From: Austropuccinia psidii
Taxonomy: Eukaryota > Basidiomycota > Pucciniomycetes > Pucciniales > Sphaerophragmiaceae
Assembly: GCA_023105745.1 (NCBI GenBank)
Contig: JALGQZ010000009.1
Span: forward strand, 47,025,967-47,089,966
DNA: 64,000 nucleotides
Direction of reading: 5' to 3'
Position numbers and translations under genes: made by a program. Shown here piece by piece: positions 23,405-37,010 of the stretch. Every line of letters begins with the position of its first letter. The first letter of the stretch is position 1. The notes beneath the pieces were generated by a model that worked only from the letters and a program-made list of their open reading frames with translations, made no database searches and was not told the DNA's origin.

Positions 23405-25667
23405 CTCTGAGAATAGATAGGGCCAAACTGTTGTTCCCAATCTCTGAGGCAGGAAAGCTGCTACACATGCATTGAAGACAAAGATGCACACTGATAAGTG
23501 AGTATCTTGCATCCACAAGAAAAGACTTGTTCTGAGGGTGCACTAATTGCTGGGATTGCTAGATATTTACAGGCCACCTTCTTGAGGATAGGAAACATGG
23601 TGGCCTGTGACTTTCAAAAAATCAGGACATCAGTGGTCTTCACCTCAGGTGGTTCAGCAAAGTATTGCTGTATTTCGTTTTTGACTGTGTTGGCCTCAGG
23701 ATGAACCATTGGATAAATTTCATCAATCAATGCACTTTCCTGCTCATGAGATGGTTGAGGAAGCTGTGATGGCTCATTTGAGCTAGTTGGGTGGTAGCGG
23801 GCTTCTTTTTCAAATATTGGTTCAAGTTCCTTTGCCAATGTACCAAAATCTTCTAATGTTTAATTGTGAGTGATGAAAAATTTCATCTTCAGCCAAGGAT
23901 CCAGGATTGAAGCACAGATTACAGGTATCTTTTTGAGTAACAATATGAGATATTTGGTCAGCTTGTTGGTCATGGCAATTTCTGCTGGTTCAATGGGTGC
24001 AACATTGTACTGTATGCAAGCCTAATAGTGCCTGGCTATCAGTGAGACAAATGGGTGAAATACAAAATGTTATAGAACATACATACCTGATTGATTTGCT
24101 TCATCAGGAGAATGTAAAGGGGTAAGGCTTGATTTATTGTTGGATATTTTGATCCACATATAATTGTTGTTGCTTGATAAAGTGGCTGGAGGAACTGGAC
24201 CATGAACTTCATTTTCTCCCATTCAAGGGGTGATAATCAATAGGCTTGCATATCTTCCAAGGTGCAGTACTGGTTCTATGCATCCTTAAGTGAAAAGGCC
24301 CTTTAAAGCATATTGTAAGTTGAATTCCAACATGTTTAAACATGTGAAAGTAGGGTGGTGGCATTGTACACAAGCTTGACAGTGGTGATAAATATTTCAC
24401 GCCACTGAGGACTTTGGTGGAGATACAAAGCTAAGCGTGCCACCCAAGAGATGATGGAATTGTAATTGAGGTTTAATACTTCTGGTGGATCAATGAGGCT
24501 TGTTAAATACATTGGTCCCCTTGGCTTGTTTGCTGGTGATGATTCTACCGGTGAGCTATTGCCAAGGGCCACTAAATGTAGCACTTGAGCCATACATCCT
24601 ATGGCATTTACCTCAGAAGAGAAATTTGATGTTTGGCTGGATATCTCGTGGACCATTTGTTGGTTGACTGAAGCATTATCAGTTGTGATAAAAACCATTC
24701 AATCTGCAAGGGTGTAATGTTTTAAAGAGTCAAGGAAGATTTTTGTCAGAGACATTCCTGTGTGATTGCCTAGAAATTTGAATTTAAGTAGTGATCAAAA
24801 AAAAGGAAATTCTACTTACCTTGAATTTAATTTAAGCCAATAAAGAACAATTGCAGTTAGTATTGTTGGTCTATAAAATTTGCTGTGACTGCCATATAGG
24901 CAGTCACATTAGGGCTTTTCCAAACATCTGTTGTAAAAGAGATGAATATCTCATCCTTGGAGAAGATTTTGCAGATGTGTTCTTGATGGTGATAGAAAAG
25001 GTGAGATAAGTGGGCAGTTATTGAAGTGCATTTAACTAATATGCTCAATATGGATGGGTTTCAGCGCTCCAAAAGTTGTTGAAAAGATGGTGACTTGGTG
25101 ATTGAGAGTGGTAGATCACATTCACATATAAAATAAACAAGCGCTGTTTTGAGCGTTTCAATTGACAGTGACTAAAGAATAACTTGTTAGTAATTGTAAA
25201 TGACTAATGAGATTTGAGCACTTACTTTTTTTTATTGTGTTTGAAATAAAAATTTCTCCAGTAATGTGTTATTATTGTGACCTTTCCCACTAACAGATGG
25301 GCTATTTGGGTTAGTTAAACAGTGCAGAGCATTCAGGTGATAACTCATTGACTTAATACTGCCTGTCTTGTCCCGTTTTATCTTCTTCCTACAGCTCCTT
25401 CCAGTTGCATTGATTACATTACACTCAGCATACTGTGGATCAATTTTGGAGAAAAAGGCCCAGACCCAGGACCTCTTGCCATTGGTGGAAGGTTCACTGA
25501 TGGATGGCTGTGTTGCATGGCCAGTTTTGCTTGGGGTTGACATTTGTGATGGAGGATCAGAAGACATTGGTTTTGAAAATAAAAAAGACAAAACAATTAT
25601 AAAATTGGAAACATTGACAGATGAAAGCAGTACAAAAAAGTTGAATGGAGTGGGAAAAAAAGCCATA
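23405..25667 (-). pseudogene. Decayed hAT-family transposase
   Basis: On the minus strand the likely start Met is at 25567-25565, followed by a Ser/Pro-rich lead and a BED-type zinc finger (SWVWAFFSKIDPQ, then CNV...C...H...H, about 25480-25330). Next come the hAT core block ISFTTDVWKSPNVTAYMAV (about 24,950-24,890), ITTDNASVNQQMV (about 24,690), and a C-terminal dimerisation-type block including FPILKKVACKYLAIPAIS and SEQVFSCGCKIL (about 23,600-23,480). These are the recognisable landmarks of hAT transposases. Frames change several times and stops intervene, for example TGA at 25063-25061 where the core block favours Trp (TGG to TGA). Some breaks could be introns, but no complete model works. 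It differs in sequence from the hAT copy at 51-53.6 kb. Confidence 0.85.
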
Positions 25668-25869
25668 CAATGAAAATGAAATGGGGGAATGAAGACAAGA
25701 AGAGGCAGAAATTTTTTTTACCTGGTCTCCCTGCCCCACAGAGAGTTGGCCGGTGGGCAAAGAATCTTCCAGAACCCCATCAAAGATTTGTAGAGTCAGA
25801 GATTGGAAATGCCTTTGGGGCCGGAGAATCCCATGGGAGGAAGGACTAACCACATTTGATGTGGATTAA

Positions 25870-28800
25870 ATTAAGGTTTTGAGGATTTTAAACTTTTGTA
25901 CAGAAGATACTAAGAACTCAATTTAAGCTTAATCAGAGTTGAGTTACAGAAATTTTACCCAGAGGTGACCCCACCTTATTTTTTATGAGGAGTCCAATGG
26001 TAAAACAATTTTCATAAGTTTTTTTTAGGATAAAAGGTTATGATAATTTTTATTTAACTTTTTTCCAAAAATATTTTCATTTTGGTATTTTTGTTGAAAA
26101 TTCATTTTTACTTAATTTTTTCAAGTAAAAATGTGTTTTCACAAATTTAAAATTCAATGTAGCTTTATTTTCAAATTATAATTGAATTCTTATTTTTATA
26201 TATGAATTCATACTTATGCTTTATTTTTATTTTGATAATATAAATAAATTTAATTTATATATATTTATATCTTATTTTATTATTTGTGGTCTTTTGGGTA
26301 TATGAAAATACCTCTAAGGCTCACAACTATATTAAAAGATGAATCCAAAAAAAAAATATTACTGGATAGCCATTTTATTAAAACAAATCCTGGTGTATCT
26401 AAAAAAATAACAAGAGTTTTATTTATGGCATCACACATTAGCTCATAAGGCTTTAAGATAAAAGAGTGTATTTTTAATGAAAATTTCTTCATGTATCTTT
26501 GTTGTTACATAGAATTACAATAGCACTTTTATTTGATTTTCTGGAAATTATGTGTAATAGTGGGGTATCTGTTATTCGTTGTTTGTGATTTTTTGTTTTT
26601 TTAAAAGGAGGTTTGAGAATGGAAAGAAGCTATAATATTTTTTTATACTAATTTAAATAACATTATTTTGTGATAAAAAAACTATTTGACTTAAATATGA
26701 TTGATATTTCTAATATCTTTTTTTTTATAAATAGAATTTTTAGTTATCTTTTGAAAATAAAAGGAAAATAATTTAATTACTTTTTTGTATTTGATACCCA
26801 ATAATAGCAGTCATCTTATGTTTGAAAAGAATGATTTGCTAAAATCAAATTCTCATTTGGTTTTATTTTATTTTTTCAATTTCATTTTTTCTAAAGTTCT
26901 TCAAAAACCAATTTTGTTTTACAACAATTCAAATTGAAATTGTCATAAAAAATTATGGAATCCTCAGTTTTCAAAATGGATTCAATACTAATATGAAAAT
27001 CAAATTTGAATGAATAAAACTGTAACCACCTTCGTGTTGAAGATACAACTTCAGATTCAATAAATCTTAAATGGGAAGGTGAAACTTTGCTTGAAAAATT
27101 TCATATATAATTAACTATATTTATTTTATAATATTTGATAAAGTTTATTGTAAGAGATTGATTTTGGAACAATTTGATCTGTGTTTAATTTTGAATTTAA
27201 CATTTCCATATTAATATAATTCTTTTAAGACAAAATTGTTTGCATTTCTTTTTTTTAACCAAAAATCATTAGAAATTAATGAGTAAACAGTATTATTGAA
27301 AATTTATTTCATAAAAGTTTTCAATTGTTTTTTGTTTTTAATATATACATAGCTCATAGCTCTTATTGTTTTTAATTCTTTGAAACTAAACAACAATATG
27401 AATTTGGTTTTAATTTTAGAAAATTATGGTTTTTTTTCAATCTGTCAGTTTTGTTATTTTGTTATTCATTTGGGACTTGAAAATTTTTTTTCCATATCAT
27501 CTTCAGAGAATATTTTAAATTTTATCTACTGATTCAGGTTGTGTTTTACTTTTAAATAATTAATTCTGATTAGCTGTTTTTTAATTTTACAATAATTTGT
27601 ATAGTTTAAACATCATTACTATAATTTTCTTGAGAATTTCAAGATTGAATTTGAATTAAAATAGTTCAATTTCTGTATAGGATATACCAGGAAAACAATT
27701 AAAAGGAATCACATAAAATTAAAATTATTTTGATAAAAAATAAGATCTACACTTTCCTCACAGCACTTTACCAATATATAAAAACAAGTGGTGCAGTATT
27801 CCATACCTGGTTTCATCAGACTAAATATCACTTTCTATCTCATATTCAAATATTATCAGACTATCTATATATGACCCCAAACATCAAGAATTGAAAATGA
27901 GCTCCGCAGCTCAATCCACCCCATCTCATATCTTGGCTCAATCGCACATCTCCAGAAGGAATAGAAATTTCATTATCCTTTGGTTTCTGTTGATTCCCCA
28001 AAATCTTTTCTTAAAAACATATAATGGTCCCAATTTTTTAAAAAAGGAGTCACCAGGCCAACATCTCAGTGATTTGAATGTTTCTCTTCATATTTATGTA
28101 TTTTTTACTTAATGCCCCCAAAACCTTTCACTATTTGTTTGTGATTTTCTCTCAATTGAAAAATTTGGAAGAACAGCAATATTATTTGAAAAATTTGTTG
28201 AAAAAGTTCACACTGATTAATTTTCCTATTTTCTTTATAAAAAGAAAGGGGATAACCTTGAGAAACATTTAATAGAAGCCCATATTATTGGTATTTTTCA
28301 GAAGGGAGAATCACATGCCCAAAAAGGGTGTTTTTTTCCAAAAAAAACTTTCATTTTTGGAATATGACTATATTTGAGTCCAAAAGTGTCACATTCTAGG
28401 TGTAAAATGATTCAAATCCCGACTGGGGGATTAAAAAATAAAAAATACTGAGCAGGGGTATACAGCTTGTATAGGTCAAAATTCAAAAAAAACAATTTTG
28501 AGCTGAATAAAACTTTAAAATCGTGGGGTTTTCTCAAAAAGGAGGAAGAATATTGAAAAAGTGTAGAAATATGTGCTTATTGAATCTTTCTTACCACCTA
28601 AGGACCTGTGGTTGAGAATAAAAATCACAATTTACAGTAATTGGAGGACAGGGAAACTTCATTAAAGATGATATCCAGGGGAACAATATGAGAGAAAATA
28701 TCCAAAGAAACAAATCCAAATAGGTGGATTGTCATTTATAGGAAATAAATAAGGGGAAAGGGAGAAAGATTTGACCATTGAACATAAAAACTAATATTTG

Positions 28801-29620
28801 ATACTTTTTTGAAATATTATCCCTCATATCGTAAATGGACATCCAGTTGCTTTTTTGAACCTGACCAAAATCTTAATACCATTCAAGTCTATTCAAATGG
28901 TATTTTTATGAGGGAAAAAGGGTATTCATGAAGCCATAAAGTTCTTGTTTTTTCAAATTTCCCCAACCAAGTCACCCCTTTCCCAGACCATTGGTCTTGT
29001 TCATTGTGAACGTAACCAGATACTTCTTGAAATCCACAGTTCTCATCACCCTGAACATTGATTGGCTTTGAAACTTAATTCAAAATTGATTTTTTCAAGT
29101 CTTCTGAGAAAATTACCTGAGAAATATTATTCATTAAATTGAATAAAAAGATCATAAAAGGCTATGAGTATTCCTCACTTATGTGAAAATTGTTTTGAAA
29201 GTTATTAAGGGCTAAATTAATTGAATCATAAATCATTAAGGTACTTCAAGGATTGTGGTATTTTCTTTCTGAGTCTCTTCTTCTGTTGGATAACCTTCTT
29301 TACCCTCTTATTATTACTACTGAATTTATATAACAATTAAAATAAGCTCTGAGGGTAGTTATTCTTATTAATCTATTGATTTAAATAATGAGTCTGTAGA
29401 ATATTCAGATACTTCAGATTGATCCACTTACATGATTTCAAAGGGAGAAGTTGACTGCTATATTTAAGCTTTTGTGCTTTTGTTTTTATATGGAGGTCTT
29501 CCTCTTCCATTTTTTTTGGCTTTGAACTATTTCAAAATTTTAAGTATCTCTCTTTGCTGACTTTTATCACCTTTAGATCTTCCATTATTGTTTTTCCAAT
29601 AAAATTGGGTATTCATAATA
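25870..29620. other. Gene-free AT-rich stretch
   Basis: Very AT-rich, with long A and T runs. Short frames (25-73 codons) lack recognisable motifs. No RNA gene, LTR or inverted terminal structure was recognised. Confidence 0.55.
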
Positions 29621-31322
29621 TTATTTATCCTCTTTAATATTGGGAGTCTGATCAAATTTCACTTTCAAATCTGAAATATATTGAAAATTTTGAATAATTG
29701 GGGTGATTTCTTCCATTAATATTTTAAAAAGGTATTCCAAAATATCTTCAAAGATTCTCTTGAAATCTTTATCTCTTTTTTTTGTACCACTTTGATTATA
29801 TTTTTGATAGAAATTACAGGAAGAAAATTTCATATAAATGAGTGAATGTTACAAATGAGCTATGGAATCGATAAAGAAAAGGCCTTGGAGGTAAATTAAA
29901 ATTCAACTGTGAATGGAAGTCTGAAAGATGAAGCCTTTTAAGCTTTGAAATTCTCTGTTTTGTCTTGTGCTTTAACAGTATTCCTCAATAATTATTGTAT
30001 TTATGAGTGCATTTGTCATTTGAAGTAGCTTTTTTATTGAACTTTTTAAATACCAGATGAAGGAGATTACAAGAGACCCTTCAGTTGGGATCACAGATTT
30101 TAGGAGGGAAATGTTTAACATTTTTTGTCATTTCTTTGGTTATTATGTTCACAATTTCAGTAAATTGTTTCTTGAAAGTCATTTGAAGGGCTCTAAAAGC
30201 CTCCAGGAGATTACAAGTGAGCTTTTGAAGCCAAATTTTAACCCTTTCTTGGGGACCTTTAACTCTTGGGATGTAATAAACACCCAAGCAACAATGGTGT
30301 TTTATCCATTCTTGAATTAAATACTTTTTTAGATGAATATAAGTTTTTTCAAAATATTTCACTAATTTTGGTTTTTGATTGTATTTTGTATCTTCTTCCA
30401 GTTTTCTTTTAAAGGGTTTTTATATAAGGAATACCTAACCTGAGAAATAAAACCCAAATTTTTGAATATCTGCATCAATTTGATAAAAATAAAATACTAT
30501 AAGTGAGTTATTTAAATTTCAAATGCCTATAAAGAATTGAAAATAAGCTTCATTCCCAATTTTATTCATGCAATTGAAATCTATCTTGACTGACATGCCA
30601 AATTAATCTCAGGACCTTTTGTGTCTGGGAAGGGTTTCTGAAGAAAATTGTTTAAGTTCAAATGTCTAAGTAGCAACTGGAGGAGAAAAAATATGGATAT
30701 TTTTGAGAACTTATTGTATATATTTATCGAATTCCCAAGTAGAGGATCATTTTGTTCCATCCTTGATAAAACAAATCCCCATAAAAGGTCTTATTGGTCG
30801 ATCTGAATCCTAAAATATCAAAAATTGGAAATATTTAATTTCTGGGATTATAGTTACAATATTCAATAATAATATGGGTAAATACTTGAATGGTTTCTAT
30901 ATAAATTGGGTTATTCAAAAGAAATTATTTAGTGTGTCCTTCTGTATCCTTTTCAGAGGAACACGCAGATTTCTCTTGTTCAAGAGTGTCAAGAAGAGAT
31001 CCAATGGTCTTTCTGCCTTGAATTTTGTCTCTATTCATATTTTTTAATTATTACAAGACAATCAGGATACCTATGTCTGCATAATCGGGGCTGAATCTTC
31101 CTTGAAACATAAAGTTATTTGGGATGTCTCTTCCTCATTTAATTTTCTGAAAGAAGAATTATCCATTATATTTATGGCAGAATCCTGAGAATTTTCAGGA
31201 TTTTCAACTTTAAGGGTAAAAATTGCACTCTTGGCACATCTTCTGGCATAATGTCTAAATTTACCATCTAGTTGTCTTGAATTAAACTGTTTTTTTGGAA
31301 TTTTGGGCACTAGAACTAGCAC
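29621..31322 (-). pseudogene. Unrecognised minus-strand ORF fragments, possibly one decayed gene
   Basis: Three minus-strand open segments, at 31322-31071 (83 codons), 30362-30081 (93 codons) and 29833-29621 (70 codons), share a Lys/Glu/Ile-rich, helical composition. A further short frame, starting MNRDKIQGRKT, lies near 31045-30930. They lie in the same direction within 1.7 kb, and their codons look less like random AT-rich DNA than the surroundings. They could be pieces of a decayed retroelement gag, but no diagnostic motif is present. The middle segment has a similarly long frame on the opposite strand, which weakens the case. Confidence 0.22.
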
Positions 31323-34300
31323 AACCTATGTAAATTTTATTTTGAGTCATATTGGATCTTGAGGTGTACGCCAAATACCCCTATTCCCTGAAAAAATTCC
31401 CAAAGTTCTTTCAAAGCAGATAAAGAGTCTCAAATTCACCTTTAGAAGGGGGTTAGGGCACTTCTTGGGGAAAAAATGAAGAAATTAAAAATGTGAACAT
31501 AGGGAAATGAGGCTTATGGAAAAATAAATTATTCTTTAAAAAGAGTATAAAATGTAAAATCAGAATTTAAAACTATGAATAACTGTGTTTAATACTAAAG
31601 GCAATTGAACAAGTGAGTTAAAAAATATGATAATTTGGGTTATTGGTGAAGTAAAGAAAGGAGAAAATATTTTGGAAGGGGCTTTTTTTGAAAAAAGGAA
31701 AAAAAAGGTTTTGGATTAATTAACAACAAAGATTTTTGTTGGGGGAAAATATTATGGAAAAATTGTCTTTTGGGGTTAAGGCAAAAAAGATGAAAAAGAT
31801 TTGGACAGGAGGGTTATTTTGAAAAAAATGGCTTTTACCCAATGCAGGTTTTTTTAGAATTTTTGATTTAAAAGGGTCCCAGGGTATTTTTTATGTGTTT
31901 TTACCAATATTTATACATTGGTTTACAAATGCCCTATTTTTTAGGATAAAACTCAAATTATCTCTTTAATCTGAAATTAGGTCAGTATGCTATGCTAAAA
32001 AATGCAATCTAAGTAAAGAGCTACCCAAAGTCATTTTATAGCCAGATACTTATAAGTAGTATATTACAAGATTATCAAAAGGATTGGATAAGGAAGAATT
32101 GTAAAGTTTGAATAAAATATGTATTTAGCTGAAAAAGTCCTCTAGCTTAGTTGGTAAGATGGAGTTCTGAATCTTAATATTGTCCATGTCATGTGTTCAA
32201 TGAAAACTGGTGAAGTTTCATAATTTAGTAAATGAATTCTCTGGGATATTTAGGAAGATTGGAAAATATATTTTAATAAATCAGGAGGCTCAAGAACCTC
32301 TAATAATTTCCACGCAGATGGATTCAAAAAAAATATTTATTAAAAATTTAAGCCTGACCTACAATTTGATAATTAAATATTTATGAAAACTCATAATAGC
32401 AAACAATTTGTGATGTAAAAAAACAAGCATGAGGACCCAATGGCTTATTTATACTGTAGTAAATTTATTATCACCTGAACTCTACTGGAGTTTTAATAAT
32501 AACATACATTCACTCTAACTTCTCATATGAAGAAACATACAGCTACACATACTATATGTAGCAAATTCACCATGAGCAAAGTTTGTTGTATTTGGAATTT
32601 AACATGGGAAATAAATTGGATGCAGGTGGGAGATAGGACAGAATTTAAATTTCAAAATTTAAGTTTTTGAAAAAACTCAAGCCACATAAGCACTCCACAA
32701 AGTTTCAATTTAGCTTACTCAATATCCTTGATTGTTCAGGCATGTCAAAGCTCGATAAATAAATACAAATTTTGAAGTATTTTTTCAATTTAATATGTAT
32801 TTTAATTTGTTTAATTAATTAATATAGTTTTATTGACAAAACATTCAACCTTTAAGGTCATTTTCATAGTCGTTCAAATAGACATTACAGATTTTTCAAC
32901 CCATATATTAAAAACCATAGCTAAATAATATTAGTACTTGAAATAATATTAATGCTGGAGCACTTGTACTTTTAATCATCTCATTAATGAATAAATTTAT
33001 TAAGGACTTTAGTACTTTATAAGAATCTAGGTGTCACAAGGGAGTGACCCTAAAATCAAATTGGTACCTCTTCCTAAATTCTTCATTAAGCAATACATAA
33101 TATACCTTAGTTCTCTTCTCTTTTACAGTAATATTGTTTGATTTAAATTTAAAAAATCAATCTTAATATCACAAAAGATATTCTAAGGAAGGATTACCAA
33201 AATAAATTATACATAAATATAATTTGACTAGTATTTCATCCTATTAATTTATGTATCAAATATTTCATGACCTATATTGAAAGATAAAATACCTTTCTTT
33301 AATTATATAATTTGAAATTTTTGTATGATAAAATACAAATATATTAATTAACAATCACTCTGCTTTTAATAGAAGAGCTGTGGCTTAATCATAAAATACC
33401 TAGTTTAATGTTCCTCTAAGATATCTGTTTTTTAGTTTTCTGGACAATGACACATTTTCTTTGGGGATAATGAATTATTTATCACTTGATATATCATTTT
33501 TTGATAAAATAGTAATTGATGAGCTTGTTTAATTGTAAATTTAAATATTTCAAAGCCTAAGATAATATTCTCAAGATCGTTGATCTTTTAATTCATTATT
33601 TAAAGAAAATCAGGGGAGAAACCAGATAAAGAATTGGATTATAGCTCTAAAAATTGATATTTATATATTTCATATCAATCCACTAAAATTATATGAGTTA
33701 AATTCAGGTAAATTAAAGCTTCATGTACTTATATGATTAAAATAAATTTTCATCAATTAAGTTTTTATTAAAAATAATATATTAATTTCATTTTTCATTG
33801 AGTTTTTCTTAAATTTTTTTGGTTATATTTCATAGGGGCTCCTTTTTTTCTTTTTCTTTGAATTACTTGGCTTTTGATCTTTTTCTACCAAGTAAAATGT
33901 ATGGAGAGTTCTCCAGTTTTTTACAGAAAAAAAAATTGTTTTTTAATTTCCATCAGATATAATTATTAAAAAATAAATCAAACTTTTCAGGACTAAACAA
34001 TGAATAGAAAAAAGTAGTAAATCTAATGCAATATATAGGCTTCCTTATTTCCCTGAAAGATATGGAAGCACCTGTGTTTATTTTGTTTAAAAATTGATTT
34101 AAATATAGCATACATATCAGCTAATTAGTGGAAATAATTAGAGAATATTCATTTCTGAACAGATAAATAATCATCTAATTGTTTTTCCATAATTACAATA
34201 TATGTGACGTTGCAACCAGCTAATCAGTGAGAATAATTATTTGGACCCAATTTATTTCTCAATTTTAATTTATAAATTATCTGAGAAGTTTCTGAAAATC

Positions 34301-36197
34301 AATATACCTTGACAAATTCTTCCAACCCAAAATAATGTTGATTTTGTAATCATAAGGTATGTTGAAAGTGTAGTTAATGGAATCATAAATTAATATAACT
34401 TAAATATTGATAAGATAAAATATAAAGTTTCTCCTTCTTTTATTTTTTTTATTTAGGTTCAGTAAAAGCATAAAATATTCATTAAATTAATATATTTTAG
34501 GTTTGGGCTACAGAATTAAGCTGAAAGCTTCTTGGAAGTAGGCTTGATATGATTCAAATATCACTCAAGAGCCATATCAAATCAATTTCAAAACATTTTC
34601 ACAATCACATTTCAAATTTTAAATATTAATTCTTCAAAATTAAACAACAAATTAACCCATATTTTGATCAGTTTTTAATGGTAATATATTAAAATCGCCC
34701 TTATGGAAATATCAAAGCTCACAAATAAGAATTTGTTTTATAAACTGAGTTTCTCACACATATAATTTATTAATAAAAATATTTTTCCAATAAAAGTATG
34801 ATTCAATTTTGAAATAGGAAAAATTCAAGATCATCTAATTTCTTGTGACATTTGGAAAATTCATATAATACTAATAGCTTGAAGTGTGATTGGATATGGA
34901 CAGTATTACAGTAAAATAAGGTTTTCCAAATATCATTTTACTAAATCCTAGGAGAAATATATGCATAAACTCTTTGGATCTTGAGCTACTTGGTCCTTGT
35001 TTCTTTAGTTCCAGATGAATATCAAGATTTAAAAGTAATATTATTAGTGGGATATTGAATTAATACATTTGAAATAATTTCTTCCCCCATTTCTGTTTTT
35101 AAATTCAATATGTTCTCCCTTTATTTTTGAACAGGCAAAGAGAAAAAAAACACAAAAAAAATGAAATTAAAAAGCTTATTTATAAAATAATTAAGAACCA
35201 ATAATACCTAAATAAATAATGGCAAGAGAAATGATAAAAACCAAGCTATATCTGTTTTCTATTCTTATAGTTGAAATTCTTGTGTGATTTTTTTTCAAAG
35301 AAAATTAATAGAAAAAAATATGTTTCTTCTGATTTCAAAGAATTTTATTTATTTATTTTACTGAACCTTTTTAATTCTATAATCAAAGGGTTTTTATATT
35401 TTATGAGATTACTAACTTTTTTTTGATGTTTATGTTTCAATCTGTCTAAATTTTTTTACATTTTTGAATTTTATAAAGTACAATGATTTTTTGTTACTTT
35501 TCTATTAAGAATAACAGTAGCAGACCTGTAAGGAATTCTACTTTGAAATTTTCAACAATCATTAATAATTTTACAGTAGGGGTCTTCACTGTCTGATACT
35601 GTCAAAAATTATTTACATTTTTTACAGTAGGTGGCCCCTTGATTAATGGAAATTTAAAATTAAAGAAAACCAAATTCCAAAATATGAAGGCATCAGTTTC
35701 TAAGAAGGAAAACAAGATCTTTACTCATGTAAATTTGATGAGCCTTATTAATTATAAGACATATTAGCAGATGAAATCAAAATAAAAATATAATTATCTT
35801 AATAAAATCATAATCAATGGAATTTCAAATATATATTATTGTAGTTTCCTTCTTTTTTGAATAATTTCATTATACAAAGATTTCAAGTACTTTATTTTCC
35901 TTGTTTTGAATTGAAATAAAACTGACTATATAAAACACAAAAAAAAGTAAAATAAGTACCATTTTTAAGAGGAGAATTTTATTCAGGAGAATAATTTTTT
36001 CTCAGCCAGATTTAATTTCCTGGAAAAGATAAGGTTTAATATTATTATGAATTATTAATGTATAAGAAATTGGCTTGAATAAAAGCTTCCTTTATTTTTG
36101 AAAATTTGTTTTCCTTATTGAGTCTCTTAAAAGAAAGAAATTTTTGTTTAAATCAATATAAATATAGAGTCAAATATTTATAGTATATCATGTCTTT
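31323..36197. other. Gene-free AT-rich stretch
   Basis: No protein-coding gene recognised. Apart from a purine-rich patch at about 31,460-31,880 and a tRNA-like relic at 32,137-32,212, I see only AT-rich low-complexity sequence. Confidence 0.55.
32137..32212 (+). pseudogene. tRNA-Gln-like relic
   Basis: TAGCTTAGTTGGTAAGAT (32143-32160) matches the A-box/D-arm of eukaryotic tRNAs. It is followed at the right distance by TTCTGAA (32165-32171), an anticodon-loop-like heptamer with CTG (glutamine) in the centre. A weak B-box-like TGTTCAATG then occurs near 32,195. The anticodon stem relies on wobbles and the acceptor ends (GTCCTCT at the 5' side) have no clean partner. I read it as a decayed tRNA gene or a tRNA-derived SINE head, not a working tRNA. 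Confidence 0.4.
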
Positions 36198-37010
36198 TGT
36201 CACAGGGTCTGGCACTCAGTAAACTGGGACTCACTTATGGAGGGCTCGAGGTATGAATAAGATAAAAGGACACTTGATAGTAAATATAAGAGGCAAATTA
36301 CTAAATAAATAATATGAAAACGGAACAGCAATAAAAAGAATAAAGGATAAAAGAGACAACCACAAAAAAGTCCAAGTCCACTGTTTCAACCTGTCAGGAA
36401 GAAAGAGAAGGGTTGATAAGGATATGGTCACCATGAATCTACTGAACAGGTGACAAATGGCAAAGAATAACTCAAAATAAATAGATATAAAACTCCAAAA
36501 ATAATATTGAGAATATTCACTTAATAATAAATCAAAATATATTAATCAACTGGGACCAAACCCCAGGGGGGAGAAAGAGGGACTGGTATATGTGAGAATC
36601 CACCAGCCCTGATCCAAAGACATAATTTTCCTGAGTAATCTTGATTCAAATTTATTTGGATAATACAGGTACTTTATGGATGTACAGGGTATGTACAGGA
36701 AGTGTGGGGGAGCTGGGTGATCATACAGTTTCATACTTGTGAATACAAAACTGTGTTTGGTGATTCCAGCCTATACAACTATTGACAGGCTGTATTTATG
36801 TTTCAGAAATAAAATTTTCTGAAACCGAATATTTATACACACAGTGGACTTCTGGTTTTGGTGAGTTTGATTGGGTTTAAGGTTGAATTCCCTTACCCCT
36901 GATAGTGGCTGTGACAGCTGTATGGAGATATGAATAGAGTTTAATGGCCTTTGTGCTGATCCCAATTTCCTAATATATCTCATATAATATAATATATATA
37001 TGCATTATAT
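36198..37010 (-). repeat. Reversed, truncated chromovirus LTR remnant
   Basis: Starts TGTCACAGGG, the reverse complement of the 3' end of the LTR at 46169-47797, and follows it in order. Shared blocks include an ACTCACTTATGGAGGGCTC-like stretch near 36228, CACTGTTTCAACCTG near 36380, GGTATATGTGA near 36584 and CTGTATTTATG near 36790. Similarity fades past about 37.0 kb and the other LTR end is not present. It is an old insertion or solo LTR of the same family with many substitutions. ORFs read through it are not genes. Confidence 0.65.

Noticed and set aside
25368..25673. 101-codon plus-strand frame
   Set aside because: It is antisense to the zinc-finger exon of the hAT transposase remnant.
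23150..25870. Terminal inverted repeats and 8-bp duplication for the minus-strand hAT remnant
   Set aside because: G-rich patches near both sides were compared by eye, but no matching termini or duplication could be supported.
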